A stretch of DNA of 64,000 bases from Opitutus sp. ER46 (lineage in GTDB: Bacteria; Verrucomicrobiota; Verrucomicrobiia; Opitutales; Opitutaceae), in assembly GCF_003054705.1 (NCBI RefSeq), contig NZ_QAYX01000017.1, positions 124,001 through 188,000 of the forward strand. The letters are read 5' to 3'. Made by a program: the position numbers and the translations under genes. Every line of letters starts with the position of its first letter. Position 1 is the first letter of the stretch. Under the pieces are notes generated by a model, which was not told the origin of the DNA, searched no databases, and saw only the letters and a list, made by a program, of their open reading frames with translations. Below, one piece after another: positions 8,184 to 16,525 of this stretch.

Positions 8184-9422
8184 ATGAAGCCAGCGCGCAT
8201 TGTCATCACGGGCGTCGGATTGACCGCCCCGAACGGAAACAACCTGCCGGAATTCCGGCAGAATCTCCTCGCCGGGCGCGCCGGCATCGAACGGATCGAC
8301 GTGCGCTACATGGGGACCCAGCTGGCGGGCGTCTGCCATTACGACCCGCTTAAGTATCAGAAAAAGAAGGAGCTGCGGGTGGGTACGCGGGCGGGCAGCA
8401 TCTCGATCTACTGCGCGCGGGAAGCGTTGGCCGACAGCGGGGTGAACTTCGAGACCGTGCCCAAGGACCGCGTTGGCATCTACATTGGCTGCACGGAGCA
8501 CGGTAACGTCGAGACCGAGAACGAGATCTACAACGTCTCCAAGTTCAACTACGACACCAAGTTCTGGTCGCACTACCACAACCCTCGCACTGTCGCCAAC
8601 AACCCGGCGGGCGAGGCTTCACTGAACCTCGGCGTGACGGGGCCGGCATACACCATCGGCGCCGCGTGTGCCGCCGGTAACCTCGGCCTCATCCACGCGA
8701 CCCAGATGCTGCGGCTGGGCGAAGTCGACTTCGCCATTTGCGGCGGTGTCAGCGAGAGCATTCACACCTTCGGCATCTTCGCGGGCTTCAAGTCCCAGAA
8801 CGCGCTCGCGACCCATGAGGATCCGCACAAGGCCTCGCGGCCCTTCGACCTCGCGCGCAACGGTATCGTCATCTCCGAAGGCGGCTGCCTCTACACGCTC
8901 GAACGGCTGGAGGATGCGGTGGCGCGCGGCGCCAAGATCTACGGCGAGATCTCGGGCTACCACGTCAACAGCGACGCCAGCGACTACGTGCTGCCGAATC
9001 CCGTCCGCCAGACCGAGTGCATCCGCGCGGCCATCAAGCGCGCCGGGCTCACCCCGCAGGATATCCACATCGTCAACACGCATGCCACGGCGACGCCGAT
9101 GGGTGACATCCAGGAGACGGAAGGGATTCGCACCGTGTTTGGCGACACCTGCCCCGACACCTTCGTGAACAACACGAAGAGCTTCATCGGCCACGCGATG
9201 GGCGCCGCCGGTGCGCTGGAGCTCGCGGGCAACCTGCCGTCGTTCAATGACAAGGTCGTTCACCCGACGATCAACGTGGACAATCTCGACCCGAAATGCG
9301 CGCTGCCGGGGCTGGTCCTGAATCAGCCGCGGACCGTCGCCACGGTGGATACGATCCTGAACAACTCGTTCGGGATGCTCGGGATAAATTCCACGTTGAT
9401 TGTTAAGCGGTTTGTCGCCTAA
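8184..9422 (+). CDS. Beta-ketoacyl-ACP synthase (FabF-like KAS)
   Basis: Condensing enzyme of about 412 aa with the Cys-His-His triad: C162 in 'GAACAAGN', H300 in 'NTHATATPMGD', H337 in 'IGHAMGAAG'. It begins at 'MKPARIVITGVGL'. Sequence features such as 'CTEHGNVETENEIYN' and 'HYHNPRTVANNPAGEAS' differ from ordinary FabF, so it is probably a specialised KAS. It is followed 18 bp later by an acyl carrier protein and then, after a terminator, by a CrtI-like oxidoreductase. Its normal fatty-acid role cannot be excluded, but the context suggests a dedicated acyl product. Confidence 0.85.
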   Translation: MKPARIVITGVGLTAPNGNNLPEFRQNLLAGRAGIERIDVRYMGTQLAGVCHYDPLKYQKKKELRVGTRAGSISIYCAREALADSGVNFETVPKDRVGIYIGCTEHGNVETENEIYNVSKFNYDTKFWSHYHNPRTVANNPAGEASLNLGVTGPAYTIGAACAAGNLGLIHATQMLRLGEVDFAICGGVSESIHTFGIFAGFKSQNALATHEDPHKASRPFDLARNGIVISEGGCLYTLERLEDAVARGAKIYGEISGYHVNSDASDYVLPNPVRQTECIRAAIKRAGLTPQDIHIVNTHATATPMGDIQETEGIRTVFGDTCPDTFVNNTKSFIGHAMGAAGALELAGNLPSFNDKVVHPTINVDNLDPKCALPGLVLNQPRTVATVDTILNNSFGMLGINSTLIVKRFVA

Positions 9423-9440
9423 TCCTCGCCCTCGCTGACC

Positions 9441-9704
9441 ATGACAAAAGACGAATGCAAGAAGGTGGTGCTGGACATCATCGCGGACATCGCGCCCGAC
9501 GAAGATCTGAGCAATGTGAAGCCCGACGTGCGCCTGCGCGACCAGCTCCAGCTCGATAGCATGGACTTCTTGGATATCGTGATGGAGCTCCGGAAACGGT
9601 ACGGCATCGAGGTGCCCGAGAAGGAGTACATCCAGCTCGCCTCGCTCGACAGCAGCGCCGAGTACCTGACCCCGAAGTTCAACGCGATCGCAGCGAAGAA
9701 ATAA
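9441..9704 (+). CDS. Acyl carrier protein (specialised)
   Basis: An 87-aa acyl carrier protein with the phosphopantetheine attachment serine at S40 in 'QLDSMDFLDIVMEL'. The motif is DSMDF and not the DSLD/E found in housekeeping AcpP, which supports a dedicated carrier. It is 18 bp behind the KAS gene and in the same operon. It presumably holds the growing acyl chain for the neighbouring KAS. Confidence 0.9.
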   Translation: MTKDECKKVVLDIIADIAPDEDLSNVKPDVRLRDQLQLDSMDFLDIVMELRKRYGIEVPEKEYIQLASLDSSAEYLTPKFNAIAAKK

Positions 9705-9741
9705 GGACCGCCGCGGGTTGCTCCCCGCCGACCACTTTGCC

Positions 9742-9768
9742 GCCGGACCCGCTCGGGTCCGGCTTTTT
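9742..9768 (+). terminator. Rho-independent terminator after the KAS-ACP pair
   Basis: Perfect 9-bp stem GCCGGACCC / GGGTCCGGC with a 4-nt loop, followed by TTTTT. It ends the two-gene KAS-ACP unit, so the next gene needs its own promoter or read-through. Confidence 0.9.
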
Positions 9769-9842
9769 GCTGGCCGGTGAATTTGCTCGTCGTGCGCCGC
9801 GGGCCCCATTCGATCGCCGCAGGTCGCCCGCTCCAACACGCC

Positions 9843-11330
9843 ATGAATTCCGCCTCCCAGTACGATGTCGTCATCATCGGCGCCGGCATGTCCGGACTGG
9901 CCGCGGGCATCCGCCTGGCGCACTTCGGCAAGAAGGTCTGTATTTTCGAACGCCACAACGCCGTCGGCGGACTGAACGGGTTTTACGCGATCGCCGGCCG
10001 GAAATTCGACGTCGGCCTGCACGCGATGACGAATTACGTCGCCCCCGGCGTGAAGGGAACGCCGCTGACCAAGCTGCTCCGGCAACTGCGCATCGATCGC
10101 GACGAGTTTGCCCTCTGCGAACAGAAGCGCTCGCGGGTCGCATTTGGACCCCAGGGCGAACTGTCACTCGAGTTTACCAACGATTTCAGCGTGTTGGAGG
10201 CGCAGCTGGCCGCGAAGTTTCCCCGGCAGATCGATGGATTTCGCGCGCTCGTCGCACGCCTGCGGAGCCTGGACGACACCGCGCTCGATGCGGAGCCGAC
10301 GTCAGCCCGGGCGGAAGTGCGCCGCTTCATCACCGATCCGGTGCTCGAGGATATGTTGTTCTGCCCGCTTATGTACTACGGCAGCGCGGTGGAGCGGGAC
10401 ATGGAGCTCGGGCAGTTCGCGATCATGTTCAAGGCGGTCTTTGTCGAGGGCTTCGCGCGTCCGTACGAAGGCGTGCGGCTGATCCTGCGGGTGCTGCTGG
10501 ACAAGTACCGCGCGGCCGGTGGGGAGCGGCGAATGAAGTGCGGCGTGCAACGCATCCTCGTGCGCGACGGCCGCGCTATCGGCGTCGTGCTGGATTCCGG
10601 TGAAGAGATCCTCGCCCACGAGGTCATCTCCTCGATCGGCGCGGATGAAACCGAGGCGTTGATCGTCGGGCCGGTTGGTGCGCGCCCGTCGGACCTGCAA
10701 GCGACCACTGACGGCACCGCGCCGGCGTCGGCCGCGGAGCTGCCGCGCCTCTCCTACGTGGAGACGATGACGGTGCTGAACACGCAGCCTGAGGCGCTCG
10801 GGTGGGGGGACGACACGATCGTGTTCTTCAACGACTCGATGCGCTTCGAGTACGCGCGCCCGTCCGAGGCGGTCGACGTTCGAAGCGGCGTCGTCTGCAT
10901 TCCGAACAATTTCCAATTCGGGGCCGGCCGCGTGCTGCCGGAAGGCATGCTCCGGGTGACGTGCCTCGCCAATTTCGCCCGCTGGGCGCACCTGCCCGAG
11001 GCCGATTACCGCGCCGCAAAGGCGCGCTGGTTTACCGCCGTCCAGAACAGCGGTCGGCGTTTTCTGCCGGCCGTGGACGATGCGACGCTCGCCACGGCCA
11101 CCGTGGCCACCGACATGTTCACGCCGCGCACGGTCGCCCGCTTCACAGGCCACATCGCCGGCGCGATTTACGGGTCACCGCACAAACGTCGGCAAGGCCG
11201 CACCTCCCTCCCGAACGTCTACCTTTGCGGCACCGACCAGGGCTTCCTCGGGATCGTCGGCGCGATGCTCAGCGGCATCTCCATGGCGAACTTCCACATC
11301 TTGGCTGCCGCTGGCAAGGAGCCCAGGTAA
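9843..11330 (+). CDS. FAD-dependent oxidoreductase, phytoene-desaturase (CrtI)-like
   Basis: About 495 aa. The N-terminal dinucleotide-binding motif is 'DVVIIGAGMSGLAAGIRLA' followed by 'ERHNAVGG'. The C-terminal flavin segment is 'PNVYLCGTDQGFLGIVGAMLSGI'. This is the amine-oxidase/CrtI fold used by desaturases, isomerases and saturases of polyenes. No carotenoid gene is nearby, while a KAS and an ACP precede it, so the substrate may be an ACP- or lipid-bound acyl chain (inference). The ATG at 9843 gives the usual spacing to the GxGxxG motif. Confidence 0.8.
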   Translation: MNSASQYDVVIIGAGMSGLAAGIRLAHFGKKVCIFERHNAVGGLNGFYAIAGRKFDVGLHAMTNYVAPGVKGTPLTKLLRQLRIDRDEFALCEQKRSRVAFGPQGELSLEFTNDFSVLEAQLAAKFPRQIDGFRALVARLRSLDDTALDAEPTSARAEVRRFITDPVLEDMLFCPLMYYGSAVERDMELGQFAIMFKAVFVEGFARPYEGVRLILRVLLDKYRAAGGERRMKCGVQRILVRDGRAIGVVLDSGEEILAHEVISSIGADETEALIVGPVGARPSDLQATTDGTAPASAAELPRLSYVETMTVLNTQPEALGWGDDTIVFFNDSMRFEYARPSEAVDVRSGVVCIPNNFQFGAGRVLPEGMLRVTCLANFARWAHLPEADYRAAKARWFTAVQNSGRRFLPAVDDATLATATVATDMFTPRTVARFTGHIAGAIYGSPHKRRQGRTSLPNVYLCGTDQGFLGIVGAMLSGISMANFHILAAAGKEPR

Positions 11331-11352
11331 GGAGTCATAGGTAAGGAGAGTG
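11325..11352. repeat. 14-bp direct duplication spanning a stop codon
   Basis: AGGTAAGGAGTCAT followed directly by AGGTAAGGAGAGTG. The first copy contains the TAA stop of the oxidoreductase gene. Confidence 0.55.
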
Positions 11353-11382
11353 CAATTATAATTCTCCGTCAGCCAGGCACTT

Positions 11383-11424
11383 GGAATAATGTCCAGATAC
11401 TCCGCGGAATAATGTCCGGATACT
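11383..11424. repeat. Pair of GGAATAATGTCC(A/G)GATACT repeats
   Basis: Two direct copies of a 19-bp unit starting at 11383 and 11406 (period 23). In the opposite orientation the same unit forms a three-copy 21-bp array at 41588-41650. No transposase is adjacent at either site. Confidence 0.8.
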
Positions 11425-11497
11425 TCGACTGGGGCGGTCGTGCGCCGTGGCCGCCACCCAGCAGAGTGCCGGATGCGGCTGCGTCCGCCGGCGGCCC

Positions 11498-11995
11498 CTA
11501 CGTGATCTGCTCGATCTCGACTTTGACCGGCTGACCCGGGGCGCAGTTGGCCTTCAGCATCACGAAGCGGTCGCGGTACTTGTCGTAGATTGGCCAGAGC
11601 GCGCTGCGATCGGTGTCCGGGATCGGCAAGGTGTCGATCGTCGCCCGGGAGAAGAAGCCAAACTTCCCCTCGTGCATGTCGGGCGGGAGCTGCGGCAGGA
11701 CTTTCTTGCAGTTGAACAGGAAGATCAGCCAGTGGGACTGCCCTTCGTACGCCTTCTCCGCGATCGCGGCGAAGAGGTGCAGGTCGTCCGACTTGATGAC
11801 GAATCCGGTCTCCTCGAACGTCTCGCGCACGGCGCACTCGAACGGCGACTCGCCCAGGTGCATTTCCAGCTTTCCGCCAATCGGGCTCCAGATCCCGTAA
11901 TTCGGCGGCTTGGCGCGGAGCAGGAGCAAATGCTCGCCCGCCTCGTTCTGCAGGAAGACCAGGACTGCGATCTTGTACGATAAACCGGAACTCAC
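11498..11995 (-). CDS. Nudix hydrolase
   Basis: Hydrolyses a nucleoside diphosphate linked to another moiety. The 165-aa protein carries a Nudix box at about residues 40-65, ending with the classic 'RETFEETGF'. Between the opening 'GGKLE' and the Glu of 'GESP' there are two extra residues compared with the strict GX5E spacing, as in some subfamilies. The substrate cannot be inferred. It is divergent from the 5' nuclease gene, with a perfect inverted repeat in the shared gap. Confidence 0.85.
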   Translation of the reverse strand: MSSGLSYKIAVLVFLQNEAGEHLLLLRAKPPNYGIWSPIGGKLEMHLGESPFECAVRETFEETGFVIKSDDLHLFAAIAEKAYEGQSHWLIFLFNCKKVLPQLPPDMHEGKFGFFSRATIDTLPIPDTDRSALWPIYDKYRDRFVMLKANCAPGQPVKVEIEQIT

Positions 11996-12021
11996 GCCGA
12001 CACCTCAAAGCCCGGACTGCC

Positions 12022-12080
12022 AAGTAACAAGACCCAAGTCGCTCCGCCCACGGCGCGCGGCGGATTGTGCCTTGTTACTT
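12022..12080. promoter_or_regulatory. Inverted repeat between divergent genes
   Basis: Perfect 10-bp arms AAGTAACAAG (12022-12031) and CTTGTTACTT (12071-12080), 39 bp apart, in the 111-bp gap between the Nudix gene and the 5' nuclease gene. They could be paired operator half-sites or a small insertion scar. Confidence 0.45.
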
Positions 12081-12106
12081 CGGCATCCGCCCGTTCACTT
12101 CCGCTC

Positions 12107-13114
12107 ATGTCCAAATGGCTCCTCGTCGACGGGTTCAACCTCGCCTACCGCTGCTTCCACGCGCTGCCGGAGCTCACTTCGTCCCGCGGCTTTCCCACCG
12201 GGGCCCTGCACGGCTGGGTGAAGTCGCTGTGGAAGCTCATCGACCAGGAGCATCCCCATGCGACGCTCGTGTTCTTCGACCTCGGTGAATCGGAGGACCG
12301 GGTGGCGCTTCACGCGGCGTACAAGGCGCAACGCAAGCCGATGCCCGATGCCCTGCGGCAGCAGATCGACCCGATCAAGGCGTTGACCCGCGCCATGGGC
12401 CTCGCCGGCATCGAGCAACAGGGCGTCGAGAGCGACGATCTGCTCGCATCGGAGGCCGTCGCCCTCGCGCGCGACGGGCACGACGTCGTGATCGTCAGCA
12501 GCGACAAGGATTTTGCCCAGATCGTCGATGACCGCATCCGGATCATGCTGCCGCCGCCGTCCGCCAATCCGAAGCTCGGCTGGCGCCTGCTCGATGCGGC
12601 CGGCGTGCAGGAAAAGTTTGGCGTGCCGCCCGCGCAGATCGCGCACTACCTGGCGTTGGTGGGCGACACCTCCGACAATATCCCGGGCCTCGACGGGGTC
12701 GGCCCGAAGACTGCCGCCAAGTGGCTGGCCGAATGCGGCGGCAGCGTGGAGTGCGTCGTCGCGAAAGCAGGCGAACTCAAGCCCGAGCGGTTCCGCGAGG
12801 CGGTCGCGACCAACGCCGAGCGGCTGCGGCTCAACCTGCGGCTCACCACCCTCAACCTGGCCCTGCCGCGCGTCGCCCCCGAGTGGCGCACGCCCAATCC
12901 GCCCGAGCTCTTCCGCTTGATGGACGAGTATGAGATGCGCTCCACCGGCGTGGAGGCACGCCGTCGGTACGCGGGCGGGGCCGTCGCTTCGATGCCGGTG
13001 CCGGGAATCGGCGGGGCGCATGCTGCTGCGTCATCGCCCACCGCCTCCGTGGCCGGGCTCGCTCCCGCACCGCGGCCCGCGGCGCAAAAGGCGGAGCAGG
13101 GGGAGTTGTTCTGA
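12107..13114 (+). CDS. Free-standing 5'-3' exonuclease (PolI N-terminal / FEN-like)
   Basis: About 335 aa, matching the 5' nuclease domain of DNA polymerase I without a polymerase part. Metal-binding acidic motifs are visible: 'LLVDGFN' near the start, 'GVESDDLLA' (about 107-115), 'VSSDKDFAQIV' (about 130-140) and 'GDTSDNIPGLDGVGPKTA' (about 185-202, the H3TH region). The C-terminus is a Pro/Ala-rich linker ending QGELF, which fits the QxxLF beta-clamp-binding pentapeptide. The role is probably removal of RNA primers or flaps. The start is the ATG at 12107, since the upstream extension is not conserved-looking. Confidence 0.88.
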   Translation: MSKWLLVDGFNLAYRCFHALPELTSSRGFPTGALHGWVKSLWKLIDQEHPHATLVFFDLGESEDRVALHAAYKAQRKPMPDALRQQIDPIKALTRAMGLAGIEQQGVESDDLLASEAVALARDGHDVVIVSSDKDFAQIVDDRIRIMLPPPSANPKLGWRLLDAAGVQEKFGVPPAQIAHYLALVGDTSDNIPGLDGVGPKTAAKWLAECGGSVECVVAKAGELKPERFREAVATNAERLRLNLRLTTLNLALPRVAPEWRTPNPPELFRLMDEYEMRSTGVEARRRYAGGAVASMPVPGIGGAHAAASSPTASVAGLAPAPRPAAQKAEQGELF

Positions 13115-13155
13115 TCCGGCGCGTGTCGGGCCGGCGCAGGCCGCGCCCGTTCGCG

Positions 13156-13926
13156 CTACGAGCGGCCCTCGGTCGAGACGCCGGACGGGTCGAAAATGTA
13201 ACCGATCCCGTGGACCGTTCGGAACGCGTCCAGATTGAGACCGTGCGCGCTGAACAAGTCGCGCACCTTGACCACGTATTGGTCAAGCGAGCGGCTGCGC
13301 ACGTCGGCGTGGATGCCCCACACGGAATGGATCAACGCCTTGCGCGTGATCACCTGGCCGGGATGAGAATTAAGGTAGGCGAGGATGCCGAGTTCCTTGC
13401 GGCCCAGCTTCTGGGTCGCGCCGTCGGGGAAGCTGATCTCGAGCCGCTCGGGCGTGACGTGCGCGCCGCAGAAATCAAAGGGCTCGTCGGTCAGCCGGAC
13501 GTTCTTCGTGACGTTGAGATCCGCCTTGGCCTCGGTCCGGCGCAGCACGGCGCGGATCCGGGCCGTCAGTTCGGCGTAGCTGAACGGCTTCGTGATGTAG
13601 TCGTCGCCGCCACTCTCGAGGCCGCGGACCTTCATCGTCTCCTCGACATTGCCGGTCAGAAAAATGATCGGGACGGTCACGTCGGCCGCCTTCAGTTCCT
13701 CCAGCAGCGAGAAGCCCGATTGGTCGGGAAGGTTGATGTCCAGCAATACCAAGTTCGCAAAATTGCGCCGGAGGAAATTCAGGGCGTGGACCGCGCGATT
13801 GCAGATCTGGGTGTGCATGCCCTCTCGTTCGAGGTGGAGCGCGACAAGCGATGCGAGCTCGGCTTCGTCCTCGACGATCACGATGAGCGGCTTTGCCTCA
13901 ATGCGGGCAGGAGGAGGGTTGGGCAT
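13156..13926 (-). CDS. OmpR/PhoB-family response regulator
   Basis: A 256-aa two-component regulator. The receiver domain covers about residues 14-130: acidic pocket 'VIVEDEAE', phospho-acceptor Asp in 'LVLLDINLPD', Thr in 'IIFLTGN', Lys in 'YITKPFSY'. A winged-helix DNA-binding domain covers about 150-245 ('LGRKELGILAYLNSHPGQVITRKALIHSVWG' region, cut here to its key LGRKE...VWG ends). No histidine kinase is adjacent, so the partner is elsewhere. A longer frame upstream is rejected because it is basic and non-homologous. A small inverted repeat lies just upstream. Confidence 0.92.
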   Translation of the reverse strand: MPNPPPARIEAKPLIVIVEDEAELASLVALHLEREGMHTQICNRAVHALNFLRRNFANLVLLDINLPDQSGFSLLEELKAADVTVPIIFLTGNVEETMKVRGLESGGDDYITKPFSYAELTARIRAVLRRTEAKADLNVTKNVRLTDEPFDFCGAHVTPERLEISFPDGATQKLGRKELGILAYLNSHPGQVITRKALIHSVWGIHADVRSRSLDQYVVKVRDLFSAHGLNLDAFRTVHGIGYIFDPSGVSTEGRS

Positions 13927-13958
13927 ACGACGCTGCTTGGTGTCTTTGAAGTTGCGGC

Positions 13959-13974
13959 CAGTTGTTGTCAACTG
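13959..13974. promoter_or_regulatory. Small inverted repeat upstream of the response regulator
   Basis: CAGTTG-TTGT-CAACTG, perfect 6-bp arms, 33 bp upstream of the regulator start in the gap shared with the divergent hisG gene. It is a candidate autoregulatory site only. Confidence 0.3.
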
Positions 13975-14144
13975 CCGGGCGGGACGCCGTCCTGTGCGGT
14001 GTTGCGACTCGTTTACTTGATCGATCGGCACAAAAGCGCGCGCAGTCCGGCGGGCCGCCACATATGACGCACGCGGGTGACCCCAGGTCGCAAGGGGCTC
14101 ACAAATGGCTTGAGTGCACTTGCCCGCGTGATTGGCGTCATGGC

Positions 14145-15029
14145 GTGTCCGACAAAGCACCTCTCCTGATGCTCGGGCTGCCGAAGGGCAGCCTTGAGGA
14201 ATCCACCAAGAACCTGTTCGCCAAGGCGGGTTGGAAGATCACCACCAGCTCGCGGAGCTATCGGCCGTCGATCGACGATCCGGAGCTCGACGGACGTTTC
14301 ATCCGCGCCCAGGAGGTCAGCCGTTATGTGGAGCATGGGTTCTTCGACTGCGGGCTCACCGGCCAGGACTGGATCCAGGAAAATGAGTCCGACGTCGTCG
14401 ACGTGTGCGACCTGATCTACAGCAAAGTCTCCACGCAGAAGTCGCGCTGGGTGCTCTGCGTCCCCGAGGCATCGTCGGTCAAGTCGGCCGCCGACCTCGC
14501 GGGCAAGCGCATCGCCACCGAGCTGGTCCAGACGACCAAGCGCTATTTCGAGTCGAAGGGCGTGAAGGTGAACGTCGAGTTCTCCTGGGGCGCCACCGAG
14601 GTCAAGGTGCCCGACCTGGTCGATGCGATCGTCGACATCACCGAGACCGGCAGTTCGCTTCGGGCGAACAAGCTGCGGATCGTCGACACGCTCCTCGAGA
14701 CCAACACCAAGCTCATCGCCAACAAGGCGAGCTGGGCCAATCCCGCCAAGCGGGCGAAGATCGAGACGATCGCGCTGCTCCTGCAGGGCGCGCTCGAAGC
14801 CGAGTCCAAGGTCGGCCTCAAGATGAACGCGCCGACGAAGTCGCTCGACGCGATCATCAAGGCCGTGCCGTCGCTGCGCAATCCGACCGTCTCGCCGCTG
14901 GCGAACGAGGGCTGGGTCGCGTTGGAGACAATCATCGACGAGCGCGTGGTCCGTGAGATCATCCCGCAGCTCAAGGCGCTCGGCGCCGAAGGCATCGTCG
15001 AGTATCCGCTGAACAAGGTCGTATACTGA
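14145..15029 (+). CDS. hisG: ATP phosphoribosyltransferase, long form
   Basis: First step of histidine biosynthesis: ATP plus PRPP gives phosphoribosyl-ATP. About 294 aa, so this is the long form with a C-terminal ACT-like regulatory domain (about residues 225-294) that usually binds histidine for feedback inhibition and needs no HisZ. It shows '[10 protein letters not shown]' at the N-terminus and the PRPP-type loop '[17 protein letters not shown]'. A GTG at 14145 is used as start: a nearby ATG is out of frame, and the longer frame lacks homology. It stands alone, with no other his gene near. Confidence 0.93.
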   Translation: MSDKAPLLMLGLPKGSLEESTKNLFAKAGWKITTSSRSYRPSIDDPELDGRFIRAQEVSRYVEHGFFDCGLTGQDWIQENESDVVDVCDLIYSKVSTQKSRWVLCVPEASSVKSAADLAGKRIATELVQTTKRYFESKGVKVNVEFSWGATEVKVPDLVDAIVDITETGSSLRANKLRIVDTLLETNTKLIANKASWANPAKRAKIETIALLLQGALEAESKVGLKMNAPTKSLDAIIKAVPSLRNPTVSPLANEGWVALETIIDERVVREIIPQLKALGAEGIVEYPLNKVVY

Positions 15030-15065
15030 GCTCGGCGTCCGCGCCGCGCCGTGGATCTGTCTTGC

Positions 15066-15107
15066 CGAGGCTGCACCGGTTCGACCGGCGCAGCCTCGAT
15101 CGTTTTT
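15066..15107 (+). terminator. Rho-independent terminator after hisG
   Basis: CGAGGCTGC / GCAGCCTCG stem (9 bp) with an inner CCGG/CCGG mini-stem in the loop, followed by ATCG and TTTTT, 37 bp after the hisG stop. Confidence 0.85.
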
Positions 15108-15182
15108 CGGCGGCGCCACCCTTGGCCATTCGGCCAATCCGGCGCGCGGTGCCTAATTCCGCTCACGTGCGTCTGGCGGCAC

Positions 15183-16352
15183 ATGATCAAGCCAGCGCTG
15201 TTGTGTGTGCTCGCCCTCACCGCTCCCGTGCTCGACGCAGCCGGAGCGCGGGGAGGGAAGGGAGTCCGTTATCCGGCGGAGCAGAAGACATTCCTCGCCG
15301 AGGAGTCCGGTTGGGAAGTCATCCAGGTGACAACCGATCCTGCCGACGACAGCGGCCTGTACTTCACGAGCCACAGCTTCGTACCGGAAGACCACGGCCT
15401 CGTGTTCACGTCGCGCCGCACCGGCGCCTGGAATCTCTACTACCTCGACCTGCGGACATTCGCGTTCGTGCAGCTGACCGACGGGAAGGCGATCGCCGGC
15501 ACGGGGGCTGATGTCTGCGCGGCCACCCGGGAAGTCTTCTACCGCGACGGCAACCTCGTGAAGGCGGTGAGCCTCACCACGCTCAAGGAGCGCACGATCA
15601 CGACCGTTCCCGAAGGCTACAGCGTCGGCGCGGCGGTGTCGGTCACGGACGCCGGCGACACAGTCGCGTTTTCGATCAGCGAGAAGATCCACGTGGCTAC
15701 GAAGACGGACGTGATCTATTCCGACATGAACGAGCGCTTCACCAAGCGACCGTGGAGCGCGGTGATGATTGGTCGCGCGGATGGGACCGGGTGGCACGAA
15801 CGGGCGCGGCAGAAGAAGTGGATCAGCCACGTCATCATGAGCCCGACCAATCCGGACCTGACGCTCTACTGCCACGAGGGCCGCTGGGATCAGGTCGAGC
15901 AGCGGATGTGGCTCGTCAGCGCCGCCGGCAATCGGCCGTTGCGCCCGGAGGAAACGCCGGCGCTGAGTATCGGCCACGAGTATTGGTTTCCCGACGGCAT
16001 CCACGTTGGCTACCAGGCCACGTACCCCAAAAAGGCCAAGATGATCGGCGTCGCGGATACCCGGGATGGCTCGTATCGCGAATACCCGACGGAGTTTTTC
16101 GACGGCCACACGCAGGTGAGCCATGACGGGCGCTGGTTCGTCGGGGATGGCAAGGAGAGTGCGCCGTACCTGAACCTTTACCACTTGGTGGAGGGCAAGC
16201 TGACCGGCCGGCACGTCTTCCGCCATGGCAGCTTGTTTTCCCAGCAGCATTGGCACCCGCATCCGGCGTTCTCTCCCGACGACCGGTACGTGCTGTTTAC
16301 GAGTAGCCGCGCGGGCAATGGCGACGTGTACCTGCTTCGCGTGAAGAAGTAG
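15183..16352 (+). CDS. Oligogalacturonate lyase (polysaccharide lyase family 22)
   Basis: Cleaves short pectin-derived oligogalacturonates to 4-deoxy-5-keto-uronate. The 389-aa protein starts with a hydrophobic, signal-like N-terminus (about residues 1-20) and forms a seven-bladed propeller-like WD/TolB pattern. The Mn-binding Gln-x-x-His-x-His is visible as Q355, H358 and H360 in 'SQQHWHPHPAFSPD'. A further His (H265) is in 'GHEYWFPDG'. Most characterised members are cytoplasmic, so the apparent signal peptide here is worth noting. No other pectin gene (KdgR, KduI, PL1) is nearby. Confidence 0.85.
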   Translation: MIKPALLCVLALTAPVLDAAGARGGKGVRYPAEQKTFLAEESGWEVIQVTTDPADDSGLYFTSHSFVPEDHGLVFTSRRTGAWNLYYLDLRTFAFVQLTDGKAIAGTGADVCAATREVFYRDGNLVKAVSLTTLKERTITTVPEGYSVGAAVSVTDAGDTVAFSISEKIHVATKTDVIYSDMNERFTKRPWSAVMIGRADGTGWHERARQKKWISHVIMSPTNPDLTLYCHEGRWDQVEQRMWLVSAAGNRPLRPEETPALSIGHEYWFPDGIHVGYQATYPKKAKMIGVADTRDGSYREYPTEFFDGHTQVSHDGRWFVGDGKESAPYLNLYHLVEGKLTGRHVFRHGSLFSQQHWHPHPAFSPDDRYVLFTSSRAGNGDVYLLRVKK

Positions 16353-16525
16353 GACGGCCAACGCCGCCAGACTCCGCTGTCCCGGCCCGTCAGCGGAGGG
16401 ACAGTGTCGGTGCGGCCGCCGGTTGGACCGGGCGTCGAAACAAGGCGCGATTTGCGCGGCCGACGCGGTCAGGCCTAGGGTTGTGTTCGGCGCCGCGACG
16501 CCCACAACGTTTTGCCCCCTCCACC

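Noticed and set aside
16353-16440. Inverted repeat CTCCGCTG ... CAGCGGAG after the lyase gene as a terminator
   Set aside because: The stem exists but no T-run follows, and the flanking GC content makes such stems common by chance.
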